21,973 nucleotides of DNA from UBA724 sp964229545 (GTDB taxonomy: Bacteria > Bacteroidota > Bacteroidia > Flavobacteriales > Flavobacteriaceae): assembly GCA_964229545.1 (NCBI GenBank), contig CAXRDP010000049.1:1-21973 (forward strand), read 5' to 3'. The notes beneath the pieces were generated by a model. That model saw nothing but the letters and a program-made list of their open reading frames with translations. It was not told the origin of the DNA and ran no database searches. The position numbers and the translations under genes are program-made. This document shows positions 1-7,180 of the stretch, piece after piece (positions within the stretch are counted from its first letter, which is position 1; every line of letters starts with the position of its first letter).

Positions 1-691
1 CATCTTTGTCGATTTTGCTCAAATCCCATCCATCATTTTCCATGGATTCCATAAATTCATCACCGTATTTGATAATCCCCGACTCGAGCATTTCTCTTAG
101 AAGGTCATTTCCTTCACGGGTACGCTCACCAACGCCGGCAAATACAGAAAGTCCTCCGTGGCCTTTGGCAATGTTGTTAATAAGTTCCTGAATCAAAACC
201 GTTTTACCTACACCGGCACCTCCAAAAAGACCAATCTTACCTCCTTTGGCATAGGGTTCAATAAGGTCAATAACTTTGATTCCTGTGAACAATACTTCAG
301 TAGATGTTGAAAGCTGGTCAAAGTCCGGCGCCTTGCGGTGGATGGGCAATCCATCCTCACCAGACTTGGGTAAGTCTCCGATACCATCAATGGCATCACC
401 GATTACGTTGAACAATCGACCATTAACGGCTTCTCCAATAGGCATTTGGATGGGGTTTCCTGTGGCTACGGCTTCAGCGCCACGTTGTAAGCCATCCGTA
501 GAGTCCATAGAGATAGTACGAACTTGGTCTTCCCCAATGTGAGACTGAACCTCCAAGACCAATTGAGAACCGTCGGGTTTACTGATTTCCAATGCATCGT
601 AAATATTGGGAAGGGGTGCAACGGAAGTGTCAAATGCGACGTCTACAACCGGACCGATAACTTGTGCTACTTTTCCTGAAACTTTAGCCAT
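1..691 (-). CDS. atpD: ATP synthase F1 subunit beta (5' part, runs off the window)
   Basis: Catalytic beta subunit of the F1 sector of F-type ATP synthase, which makes ATP on the cytoplasmic face of the inner membrane. The frame is open from ATG at 691 to the window edge: 230 codons plus one base, about 45% of a usual beta subunit. The protein starts MAKVSGKVAQVIGPVVDV, has the Walker A P-loop GGAGVGKT at residues 157-164 and the GERTREGNDL segment at 188-197. After LESGIIKYG (residues 203-210) it carries an acidic insert beginning DEFMESMENDGWD that is absent from E. coli AtpD and that I associate with Bacteroidota beta subunits. It has its own likely promoter (TATATTTG, 738-745), and a terminator upstream shields it from the receptor gene. 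Identification is certain; the rest lies outside the window. Confidence 0.97.
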   Translation of the reverse strand, partial: MAKVSGKVAQVIGPVVDVAFDTSVAPLPNIYDALEISKPDGSQLVLEVQSHIGEDQVRTISMDSTDGLQRGAEAVATGNPIQMPIGEAVNGRLFNVIGDAIDGIGDLPKSGEDGLPIHRKAPDFDQLSTSTEVLFTGIKVIDLIEPYAKGGKIGLFGGAGVGKTVLIQELINNIAKGHGGLSVFAGVGERTREGNDLLREMLESGIIKYGDEFMESMENDGWDLSKIDKD

Positions 692-737
692 AATAAAATG
701 CTTCTTTTTTTACCTTTTAGGTTTCTGAATTCGAGTG

Positions 738-745
738 CAAATATA
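738..745 (-). promoter_or_regulatory. Putative -7 promoter element of atpD
   Basis: The minus strand reads TATATTTG, an exact match to the Bacteroidota -7 consensus TAnnTTTG, 46 bases before the atpD ATG. I see no clear TTTG -33 element. The upstream terminator at 783-809 makes a separate atpD promoter expected. Confidence 0.5.
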
Positions 746-782
746 ACGTAAAAAGTGGGATAGGAAAGCTGGAATTATCAAC

Positions 783-809
783 AAAAAAAGGCGCCAAAAG
801 GCGCCTTTT
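783..809 (-). terminator. Intrinsic terminator of the TonB-dependent receptor gene
   Basis: Perfect 10-bp inverted repeat: AAAAGGCGCC (786-795), loop AAAA, GGCGCCTTTT (800-809). On the minus strand the stem is followed by seven T residues. It lies 24 bases past the receptor stop codon. The flanking A/T tracts on both sides could let it work in both directions. Confidence 0.85.
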
Positions 810-832
810 AAAAACAGTCTTTATGCACTGGT

Positions 833-3754
833 CTAGGGGTTTAATGTCAAGGATGTGTAGAACATTTGACCAATCATTCCACTACCGACCAAACTCACAT
901 AGTCTTTGCCACCAATATTGGTTGCTCCAACTTTAAGTACAGAGTTGAATCGTTCTAAGTCAAAAGACACTTGAGCATCCAAAACCGTATTGGCTTCTAT
1001 GCGCTCATCAATAAAGCTCGCTCTGTAGTCATATGCACTGTTTGAACGTGCAGCAATATTAAACGAAATGTTTTCGTCTATACCTCTACCGGTAAGTGAA
1101 ACCTTAAAGCGGTGCTTAGGCGTATTGAACTCAGCCTCGTATGAGGAGTTGGGCCCTTGGGTATAATCCAAATCGTTATAGTCATAAGAGAAGTTCAACG
1201 CCAACTTACGTGACAAAGCCTGGTTTACAGCAACACTAAGACCGTAAGAAGTAACTTCTTGGTCTATATTACCGTCGATTGAGAATGGGAACAAGTCTCC
1301 ATTAACAATCGCTGTCATCGCATCCTGACCACCATATAGAAGCGGTACCAACACATCTTGTGTGGCGATTAGGTTGTCATAGATACTGTAATATGCAGCC
1401 ACATCTACAGAAAGTGCAGGTGTGTTGTAACGGTATCCTAAATCAAATGACTGGATGTACTCAGACTCTACGTTGTCAACTGCCACAGGTGTAACTTGAC
1501 CCGTGGTGAGCAGTGAAGTACTAATGGCGTTAGAAAACACATGATCACCAGTAGCGATAAATACAGCTCCATCCGTAGCTCTTTGGAAAGGAACACGGAA
1601 GCGGTTTACACTGTCTGGAGAAGATCCCATCAACACGGTTCGAGAACCACGCAGCCCTATATATTGGTCTTGGTTGGTGGGGTTTCTAAATCCAGTTTGA
1701 TATGACAAACGGATGTTTTGATTGTCAGACAAGCTGTACAACAAGCCCAAACGTGGGGTGATGTTGGCATCAAAAAACTCACTCTTGTCATAACGCAAAG
1801 AACCAGTCAGGGTAACGCGGTCAAAAGACTTTTTGGCCTGACCATAAAATCCGTATTGATAGTACTCAATCGGCCCATCGTAGTCCGTTAGTACAGTGCC
1901 CTGCGTATCCAAACGTGTATCACGATAAGAACCTCCAATAATCACATCTGCAAATGAAATGCGGTCATCGAAGTTATAATTGAACTCGTATGAATAGGTT
2001 TTGGTGTTGTCAACCAACTTGGCTGTAGTTGAAGAGATTTGATCAAAAGCTGCGTTATAGGCAGCAGTACCCGGCTGCAACATGTTCTGATTGGCGTTCA
2101 TACGACCAGCCGCATGGTGAGGGCTTAAACTATTAACATAATCTAAAATACTCAATTGACCATCTCCATTAGTATCGACAGCTGCCAAAGGCACTAGACC
2201 AGCAGCAACACCTCCCATGTGGGTTGCAATTGTGTTTAAGGCAGCAAGTGGGTCTGCAGGATTTACCTCACTAAGAGTGCTCAAATAAAATCCTTGAAAA
2301 TATTGGTTATACCAATTCATAGCTCCTCCGGGTTGTCCCAAAAACATCAACAATCCGACCGCATTGGTGTCATAGCTGTCTCCAGAATCTTCCTCGGTGG
2401 AGTACGCACGTACGTTCAAGTTGCCCCAGTTAACCTCTACTTTATTTTGAGTCATGGAGAAATTATCAATCGTGTAGCGGCTCAATCCTTGAAGAATGGT
2501 TTTACCACCTCCTTTACGGGAGTTTAAAATCACTTCAAGATTGTCTTGTGGACGGTAACGCGCCTCCAAATTATATTTGTAATTGGATGACTTGCCATCG
2601 GTCAAATCCGCCTCGTCGTATCCAGTAAAATTGATTTGCTGCATATTGGCGCCAAAGAAATCGGGATACAATCCAAACACATATTGTAATTGTGCCAAAG
2701 TTGCAGGGTCGGCTTGCGCCAAAGTGACACCAGGAGCAACAGGATATGCTGGCAAAACAGCATTGGCGAATGTATCGGTTAAATCAAAAGACAATCCCAA
2801 TTCATCCCCGTATACGTTGATACCATTGTACATAGGGTCTAAGTTAGATACCCCATCTAAGGGTCTTCCACTTGCATCTTGAGAACGTTTGTCAGCGGCT
2901 CCCCAGTCCGTTCCCCGAATGGTACTGAAAGTAGCTTTTACAGCAAATTTATCATTGAAGGCATGAGCCATTCGAATGCCCCAATCATAAAAGTCATTCT
3001 GCCCTGCGACCTCTTGTTGGGTGTAACCAGATTTGTAGTAAGCGCTAACGCCTTGATGATCAAAGGGTGATTTACTATTCAAGAACATAATTCCCTTATA
3101 GGCATCTGCGCCATACAAAGCAGAAGCGGCTCCTGGAAGCAATTCGACACTTTGCACGTCTAGCTCATTAAGACCAATCATATTACCCATGGCAAAGCCA
3201 AAAATGGGAGCCTGATTGTCCATTCCATCTACTAGCGTTACAAAACCTTCATTGTAAACGGTTCCAAAACCTCGTGTGTTCACCTGATTAAAAACCAAAC
3301 TACCACGATTTACTTGAACGCCTCGAATTTCTTCCAAACCAGTAAAAAAGTCTGCAGAAGGTGAACTTGTAATTTGTTGTACATTGAATTTTTCTACAGT
3401 TACAGGAGACTCAAAAATACGTTGTGCCACACGTGAGGCAGAAACGACGATTTCGTCAAGCTGGGTGTTGGCATCACTGAGCTGCACGCTCAATGTAAGA
3501 CTCGAAGAACTTACCTGAACAGTAGCAGTTTCAAATCCGACACTAGAAACAGAAATAGAAAATGGAGGCTGTTGGTCAGTAACCAAAACAAAGTTTCCAT
3601 CAAAATCAGCAACGGTTCCTGTGCTAGCGTCCAAAACAACATTGGCGCCGGGCAAAGGTTGGCCATTACTATCTGTTACAGTACCAGATACGGTTGTCTG
3701 TGCTGAAACACTTACAGCAGCAAACAAAGCGATTAAAGAAAGTAGTTTTTTCAT
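833..3754 (-). CDS. TonB-dependent outer-membrane receptor with N-terminal carboxypeptidase-regulatory-like domain
   Basis: A 973-residue outer-membrane receptor for energised uptake of a substrate that cannot be told from the sequence. A signal peptide (MKKLLSLIALFAAVSVSA, cut before Gln19) is followed by a beta-sandwich CarboxypepD_reg-like domain (about 20-95; GTVTDSNGQPLPGANV), a TonB-box-like stretch DEIVVSASR at 100-108, a plug domain with VNTRGFG and LPGAASALYGADAYKGIM, and a long beta-barrel with tyrosine-rich strands. The GYxxQ signature of SusC/RagA proteins is not seen, nor is a SusD gene nearby, so this is not a classic Sus transporter. An EF-hand-like loop, DTNGDGQLSILD, lies at residues 527-538 in the barrel region. 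The protein ends TSLTLNP rather than in the common C-terminal Phe. The gene lies beside exbB/exbD, which supply the energy, but has its own promoter region and terminator. Family is certain; ligand unknown. Confidence 0.93.
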   Translation of the reverse strand: MKKLLSLIALFAAVSVSAQTTVSGTVTDSNGQPLPGANVVLDASTGTVADFDGNFVLVTDQQPPFSISVSSVGFETATVQVSSSSLTLSVQLSDANTQLDEIVVSASRVAQRIFESPVTVEKFNVQQITSSPSADFFTGLEEIRGVQVNRGSLVFNQVNTRGFGTVYNEGFVTLVDGMDNQAPIFGFAMGNMIGLNELDVQSVELLPGAASALYGADAYKGIMFLNSKSPFDHQGVSAYYKSGYTQQEVAGQNDFYDWGIRMAHAFNDKFAVKATFSTIRGTDWGAADKRSQDASGRPLDGVSNLDPMYNGINVYGDELGLSFDLTDTFANAVLPAYPVAPGVTLAQADPATLAQLQYVFGLYPDFFGANMQQINFTGYDEADLTDGKSSNYKYNLEARYRPQDNLEVILNSRKGGGKTILQGLSRYTIDNFSMTQNKVEVNWGNLNVRAYSTEEDSGDSYDTNAVGLLMFLGQPGGAMNWYNQYFQGFYLSTLSEVNPADPLAALNTIATHMGGVAAGLVPLAAVDTNGDGQLSILDYVNSLSPHHAAGRMNANQNMLQPGTAAYNAAFDQISSTTAKLVDNTKTYSYEFNYNFDDRISFADVIIGGSYRDTRLDTQGTVLTDYDGPIEYYQYGFYGQAKKSFDRVTLTGSLRYDKSEFFDANITPRLGLLYSLSDNQNIRLSYQTGFRNPTNQDQYIGLRGSRTVLMGSSPDSVNRFRVPFQRATDGAVFIATGDHVFSNAISTSLLTTGQVTPVAVDNVESEYIQSFDLGYRYNTPALSVDVAAYYSIYDNLIATQDVLVPLLYGGQDAMTAIVNGDLFPFSIDGNIDQEVTSYGLSVAVNQALSRKLALNFSYDYNDLDYTQGPNSSYEAEFNTPKHRFKVSLTGRGIDENISFNIAARSNSAYDYRASFIDERIEANTVLDAQVSFDLERFNSVLKVGATNIGGKDYVSLVGSGMIGQMFYTSLTLNP

Positions 3755-3784
3755 AATTATGTCAGTTTCCTTATAGGGTTTTAA

Positions 3785-3798
3785 GGTATAAATATACC
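3785..3798 (-). promoter_or_regulatory. Putative promoter -7 element with overlapping inverted repeat, TonB receptor gene
   Basis: The minus strand has TATATTTA (3796 to 3789; 7 of 8 match to TAnnTTTG), 34 bases before the receptor ATG. It lies inside a 14-base inverted repeat, GGTATA-AA-TATACC (3785-3798), which could be an operator over the promoter core or simply a symmetrical AT-rich core. Confidence 0.4.
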
Positions 3799-3848
3799 AC
3801 TAAAATTTTTTTCTATTGATAATTTGATTTTTTTGGGATGTATTTTAT

Positions 3849-4505
3849 TTAAAAAAGATAAAAAATCAGTCCAATTTTTGCAGAACCCAAATCTGTAACT
3901 AAAACATTTTCAGTGCCTTGAAGGTTTTCAAACAGAGGAGCCAATGGGTATTGACAAAAAATATTCCAAGTGTTATTTCCCAATGAAAAATGAAGTGCAA
4001 ATCTGAGTTTTTCAATCGAAAGGTCGGAACGGCCAGAATTTGTACCATCTTGACGGTAAATTTGACGGGCGTCAAGGGTATATATCCCTGTAATTCCACC
4101 ATAAATACGCCAAAATTTATACGCCTCCAAAGTCGATGTACGCCAACGGAACTCGAGCGGTACGTTTAGCTCAGTCCATTTCCAAAGATTGGAGTCAAGA
4201 TTTGAAATAAACTCAAAAGATTGTGAGTCGCTTACATATTTGAGGTTGTTGTAAACCACATTATATGACAAACCCATCCCCAGGCCAATGGCAAGATTGC
4301 GACGTTTGTTGATTGGTATATCACGGACAAAGCCTGCTTGTAGGGCATGTGAAAACTTGTTTTGGGTGATTTTTGGAACGGTATTAGTGAGAAAAGGATA
4401 GCCTATACTGAAGTAGATTTGATCCTCACGATAATTCTCTTTAGGGGCATTTTGAGCCCAAACACATTGTGCACAAATCAATAAGAAGAAAAAAACTCTC
4501 AGCAT
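3849..4505 (-). CDS. Small outer-membrane beta-barrel protein, PorT-like family
   Basis: A 218-residue secreted protein predicted to form a small outer-membrane barrel. I chose ATG 4505 because it begins a clean signal peptide (MLRVFFFLLICAQCVWA, cut before Gln) and because the longer reading frame, open to 4565, would run through a strong terminator hairpin. The mature part has alternating hydrophobic strands (QIYFSIGYPF, IGLGMGLSYNVVYN, NVPLEFRWR, FWRIYGGITGIYTL) and ends in an aromatic residue (LIFYLF), as in the outer-membrane beta-barrel families annotated as PorT-like. It follows the exb operon on the same strand, a neighbourhood I recall from other flavobacteria. Whether it belongs to the type IX secretion protein PorT/SprT itself is doubtful. 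Function is unproven. Confidence 0.75.
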   Translation of the reverse strand: MLRVFFFLLICAQCVWAQNAPKENYREDQIYFSIGYPFLTNTVPKITQNKFSHALQAGFVRDIPINKRRNLAIGLGMGLSYNVVYNNLKYVSDSQSFEFISNLDSNLWKWTELNVPLEFRWRTSTLEAYKFWRIYGGITGIYTLDARQIYRQDGTNSGRSDLSIEKLRFALHFSLGNNTWNIFCQYPLAPLFENLQGTENVLVTDLGSAKIGLIFYLF

Positions 4506-4512
4506 GGCATTG

Positions 4513-4547
4513 TAAAAATAAAAAAAAGCACCTGAAAAGGTGCTTTT
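4513..4547 (-). terminator. Intrinsic terminator of the exb operon, T-tract merging into a possible -7 promoter element
   Basis: Inverted repeat AAAAGCACCT (4524-4533), loop GAAA, AGGTGCTTTT (4538-4547). On the minus strand the stem is followed by a run of eight T, then A, five T and A. The final TATTTTTA (4520 to 4513) is a 7 of 8 match to TAnnTTTG and lies 7 bases before the start of the downstream beta-barrel gene, so one sequence may end one transcript and start the next. Confidence 0.8.
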
Positions 4548-4568
4548 GTTACATGTTTGAAACATAAT

Positions 4569-5051
4569 CTAGTTCATGTTCTGTGTGTAATTCCCAGAGC
4601 GCGTCGTATAATTGATTTTCAATGCATTGACCTTGCGCAATTCTTGTTTGATGTCAGAAATCAGACCCATTTTGGTTTCTCCATCCACTTTTAAAGCAGT
4701 AGTAAGCACATTTTGCAACTCCTGACGTTTGGAAGCGCGTTCTGCCAAAATAAAAGCGCCTACATCTTCAACAGTGGCAAATTTATCATTGAGTTGTATG
4801 CGCGCCTGTGTACCAAACTTGTCTTGGTATCTAGAGCTAGGCTTGCCTGCATAGATATACATCACACGGTCTTTCTTGTCAAGTTTCTGAACTTGATCCG
4901 CAACAGGGAGAGTGTTGGACACCATCAAAGTGCTGTCACGCATTACAGTGGCTACCATAAAGAAGAACAGCAACATAAAGACAATGTCCGGCAGGGATGC
5001 CGTAGAAATCGCGGGTAAATCTCCTCCTTTTTTCTTTTTAAATTTTGACAT
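4569..5051 (-). CDS. exbD: ExbD/TolR family proton-channel protein (second copy)
   Basis: A 160-residue inner-membrane protein of the ExbD/TolR family, which with ExbB turns the proton gradient into work on TonB. A basic N-terminus (KFKKKKGG) precedes one transmembrane helix, about residues 21-38 (LPDIVFMLLFFFMVATVM), containing Asp22 where the family has its essential protonatable aspartate. The rest is periplasmic. It starts 2 bases after the preceding exbD, so the two are co-transcribed and probably translationally coupled. It is the last gene of the operon and is followed by a strong terminator. The sequence differs greatly from its neighbour outside the helix, so the two copies are not recent duplicates and may form mixed complexes. 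In Flavobacterium psychrophilum an exbB-exbD1-exbD2 cluster has been linked to iron uptake; I cite that from memory. Confidence 0.9.
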   Translation of the reverse strand: MSKFKKKKGGDLPAISTASLPDIVFMLLFFFMVATVMRDSTLMVSNTLPVADQVQKLDKKDRVMYIYAGKPSSRYQDKFGTQARIQLNDKFATVEDVGAFILAERASKRQELQNVLTTALKVDGETKMGLISDIKQELRKVNALKINYTTRSGNYTQNMN

Positions 5052-5053
5052 GT

Positions 5054-5677
5054 CTAATTGGTTTTACTGGGTTCAGCTTCAGATAATTTCATCGGGAATA
5101 AAACTTTCACTTCATCGAGCAGAGTGCCAAGGCGTTCTTTTTCGGTTGCGCCTGTTCGAGGATCGTTGTAGATCTTATCGGCTTGTACATAATCGATTCC
5201 CAAATTTGGATTGAGTCGTTTGAAAGCCCTGTTCCTAAGGGTGTTGTAGGCAGCAACCAGCTCATTTTGAACAGAAATGTAGACCTTATAGTCTGTTTCT
5301 CTGTCGTTTTTAAGTGAGATCACCGCCTTGTCAGGATTGTCAGACGAATCAGGATCTCGAGCACCTTGACAAAAGTTACATGCCTCTTCACCTTTACCGC
5401 CACCATTATCCAAAAAGGCGATGGCAGCCTCACGTAATTCTGAAAGTTCCATAGGCTCCTCCTCTACCAAAAGATCGTTGTACTTGTTGACAACAACGGT
5501 GAAAATATTACGCTCCTTGATGATGGGCGGGTCCACCACATCTTCCATTGGTGGCAACTTTCGGTTGAGTCCGGAGTCGGTTTCTATCGTTGTGGTCACC
5601 AAAAAGAAAATCAAGAGCAAGAAGGCAATATCTGCCATCGAACCTGCGTTGACTTCGGGTGCTTTTCTTTTGGCCAT
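5054..5677 (-). CDS. exbD: ExbD/TolR family proton-channel protein (first copy, with CxxC insert)
   Basis: A 207-residue ExbD/TolR family protein, longer than the 140 or so usual for ExbD. The N-terminus MAKRKAPEVNAGSMADIAF leads into a helix at about 14-33 with the conserved aspartate at Asp16. The periplasmic domain has an insert at about residues 92-117 containing Cys100-Asn-Phe-Cys103, followed by AVISLKNDRETDYKVYI, which resembles the ExbD periplasmic fold. The C-terminal third is highly charged. It begins 4 bases after the small membrane-protein gene and ends 2 bases before the next exbD. The CxxC could form a disulphide or bind metal in the periplasm; whether it is conserved cannot be told here. 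Confidence 0.9.
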   Translation of the reverse strand: MAKRKAPEVNAGSMADIAFLLLIFFLVTTTIETDSGLNRKLPPMEDVVDPPIIKERNIFTVVVNKYNDLLVEEEPMELSELREAAIAFLDNGGGKGEEACNFCQGARDPDSSDNPDKAVISLKNDRETDYKVYISVQNELVAAYNTLRNRAFKRLNPNLGIDYVQADKIYNDPRTGATEKERLGTLLDEVKVLFPMKLSEAEPSKTN

Positions 5678-5681
5678 AGTC

Positions 5682-6128
5682 TTAGCTTTTTAGTCTGCGA
5701 ACACCAGAGTAAACCATAGCGCCAGCAGCAATTACCACCAGAAAGTAAAAAGTACGTAAGCCGGTCTCTACCCAACGAGAGCCAGAGGCCGAAAGTACTT
5801 CCCCATCTTTCAAAGGAGTTTCGGTTCCTGATGAAAATAAGAATGCAACGAAAACAACTACCAAAAAAGCGCCAATGGATATCATGGCTTTTTTCAATTT
5901 GGCAGGGTCAGAAGTGAGGTTCATCACAGAGAATACCAAAGTCAATACTACCGCTATGGCAATAATAATCATGGCTAGGCTTACCATAGAAGAAACCACG
6001 CCATAGTCTCCAGACATAGCAGCCATTTCGATAACATCGTCACCCTTGCTCAGAATGGTAATCTGAAAAATAAGACCGACCACACCGAGAACAGCTGCAG
6101 TATAAGTTACAATTTTTTGAATACTCAT
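5682..6128 (-). CDS. Uncharacterised four-helix inner-membrane protein in the exb operon
   Basis: 148 residues. I do not recognise a named family. Hydrophobic segments at about 6-26, 44-69, 81-99 and 121-142 predict four transmembrane helices; the loop before the last helix (GTETPLKDGEVLSASGSRWVETG) is polar. The C-terminus is basic (SGVRRLKS), which suggests that it is cytoplasmic. The gene lies between exbB (21-base gap) and the first exbD (4-base gap) on the same strand, so it is almost certainly made together with the proton-channel subunits. I recall a short membrane protein at this position in other Bacteroidota exb operons. A role as an accessory or assembly subunit of the ExbB/ExbD complex is inference from position only. 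Confidence 0.8.
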   Translation of the reverse strand: MSIQKIVTYTAAVLGVVGLIFQITILSKGDDVIEMAAMSGDYGVVSSMVSLAMIIIAIAVVLTLVFSVMNLTSDPAKLKKAMISIGAFLVVVFVAFLFSSGTETPLKDGEVLSASGSRWVETGLRTFYFLVVIAAGAMVYSGVRRLKS

Positions 6129-6149
6129 AATAATAGGTATCTAAAGTTA

Positions 6150-6965
6150 TTATTTCTGATTAGCTACCAACATATCTATGAGGGTAATGGAAGCGTCTTC
6201 CATATCGTTGACAATACTGTCAATCTTGGCAATAATATAATTGTAAAAAATTTGAAGAATAATGGCTACGATCAAACCAAATACTGTTGTCAAAAGGGCT
6301 ACTTTGATACCCCCCGCTACAAGTGAAGGTTGCATATCACCAGCAGCTTCGATTTTGTCAAAGGCCTGAATCATACCAATCACTGTTCCCATGAAACCAA
6401 GCATAGGCGCCAAAGCGATAAAAAGTGAAATCCAAGAGACATTTTTTTCTAATTGTCCCATTTGAACACCTCCGTAAGCAACTACTGCTTTTTCAGCATT
6501 TTCTACACCTTCAGCCGATCTGTCAAGACCTTGGAAGAAAATAGAGGCTACGGGGCCTCTTGTATTGCGGCAAACTTCTTTGGCTGACTCTACGCCACCA
6601 CCCTTCAAAGCATCCTCAACTTCTTGAGTAAGCTTGGCGGTGTTTGTAGATGACAAGTTCAAGAAAATAATACGCTCAATAGCAATGGCCAGACCCAAAA
6701 TCAAACAAAGAAGTACGATACCCATAAATCCAGGACCCCCTTCAATGAAACGCTTTTTCAGTTCTTGAGTAAATCCTGCCTTCGCTTGCGGCTGAGGAGC
6801 CGGTGCCTCAACAGGAGCTACCGCTGTTTCCTCTGCCACAGCAGTGGTGTCTTGTTCAACCTCTTGTGTGTAAGTCGTGTAATCGTTCGTAGTTGGGGAG
6901 GCCCATATGGCCGGAGCACTTATAAAAATGGTTAAGCACGTGGCAATGAATAAAAAACGCTTCAT
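6150..6965 (-). CDS. exbB: ExbB/TolQ/MotA family proton-channel protein
   Basis: A 271-residue inner-membrane channel subunit that, with ExbD, powers TonB-dependent uptake. An N-terminal hydrophobic segment (1-22, a signal peptide or an extra helix) is followed by a Thr/Glu/Ala/Pro-rich linker (to about 62), a helix at about 80-100, a cytoplasmic domain, then helices at about 177-202 and 218-245. The stretch ALAPMLGFMGTVIGMIQAF (184-202) is the TolQ/ExbB/MotA family signature. The N-terminal extension is longer than in E. coli ExbB. It is the first gene of a four-gene operon reading exbB, a four-helix protein, exbD, exbD. A likely promoter lies at 7022-7050. Confidence 0.93.
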   Translation of the reverse strand: MKRFLFIATCLTIFISAPAIWASPTTNDYTTYTQEVEQDTTAVAEETAVAPVEAPAPQPQAKAGFTQELKKRFIEGGPGFMGIVLLCLILGLAIAIERIIFLNLSSTNTAKLTQEVEDALKGGGVESAKEVCRNTRGPVASIFFQGLDRSAEGVENAEKAVVAYGGVQMGQLEKNVSWISLFIALAPMLGFMGTVIGMIQAFDKIEAAGDMQPSLVAGGIKVALLTTVFGLIVAIILQIFYNYIIAKIDSIVNDMEDASITLIDMLVANQK

Positions 6966-7021
6966 GATGAATTTATTAGTTATGGATTTATTATTTAATT
7001 AATTGTTTAAAATTTGGACGC

Positions 7022-7050
7022 TAAATATAAGAAAATTATACCAACATCAA
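7022..7050 (-). promoter_or_regulatory. Putative promoter of the exb operon
   Basis: On the minus strand TTGA (7050-7047) is followed after 17 bases by TATATTTA (7029-7022), near matches to the Bacteroidota -33 TTTG and -7 TAnnTTTG elements. The leader to the exbB ATG would be about 50 bases and AT-rich. The element begins 4 bases past the tRNA-Ser gene, and no terminator separates the two, so read-through from the tRNA is also possible. Confidence 0.4.
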
Positions 7051-7053
7051 CTG

Positions 7054-7142
7054 CAGAGAGGAAGGGATTCGAACCCTCGATTCCGCGATAACGGAATACA
7101 CACTTTCCAGGCGTGCGCCTTCGACCACTCGGCCACCTCTCT
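7054..7142 (-). tRNA. tRNA-Ser (anticodon GGA)
   Basis: 89 bases on the minus strand. The acceptor stem AGAGAGG (7142-7136) pairs fully with CCTCTCT (7061-7055). The anticodon loop gives CT-GGA-AA, reading UCC/UCU. A long variable arm with a TTCCG...CGGAA stem is typical of class II serine tRNAs. The T-arm is GAGGG-TTCGAAT-CCCTT. The discriminator is G, and CCA is not encoded. A perfect inverted repeat TCGATT-T-AATCGA (7147-7159) lies 4 bases upstream. Confidence 0.96.
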
Positions 7143-7180
7143 ATTCTCGATTTAATCGACCCCAAATATCCTATTTATTT

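Noticed and set aside
833..3754. SusC-type polysaccharide transporter
   Set aside because: The carboxypeptidase-regulatory-like domain is shared, but no SusC signature and no SusD gene are seen, and the neighbours are exb genes.
3849..4505. Naming the beta-barrel gene porT/sprT of the type IX secretion system
   Set aside because: The resemblance is only to a broad barrel family; no other secretion genes are nearby, and the exb neighbourhood argues against it.
4713..5214. Plus-strand frames over the exbD genes
   Set aside because: They are antisense to two clear ExbD proteins and have no recognisable features.
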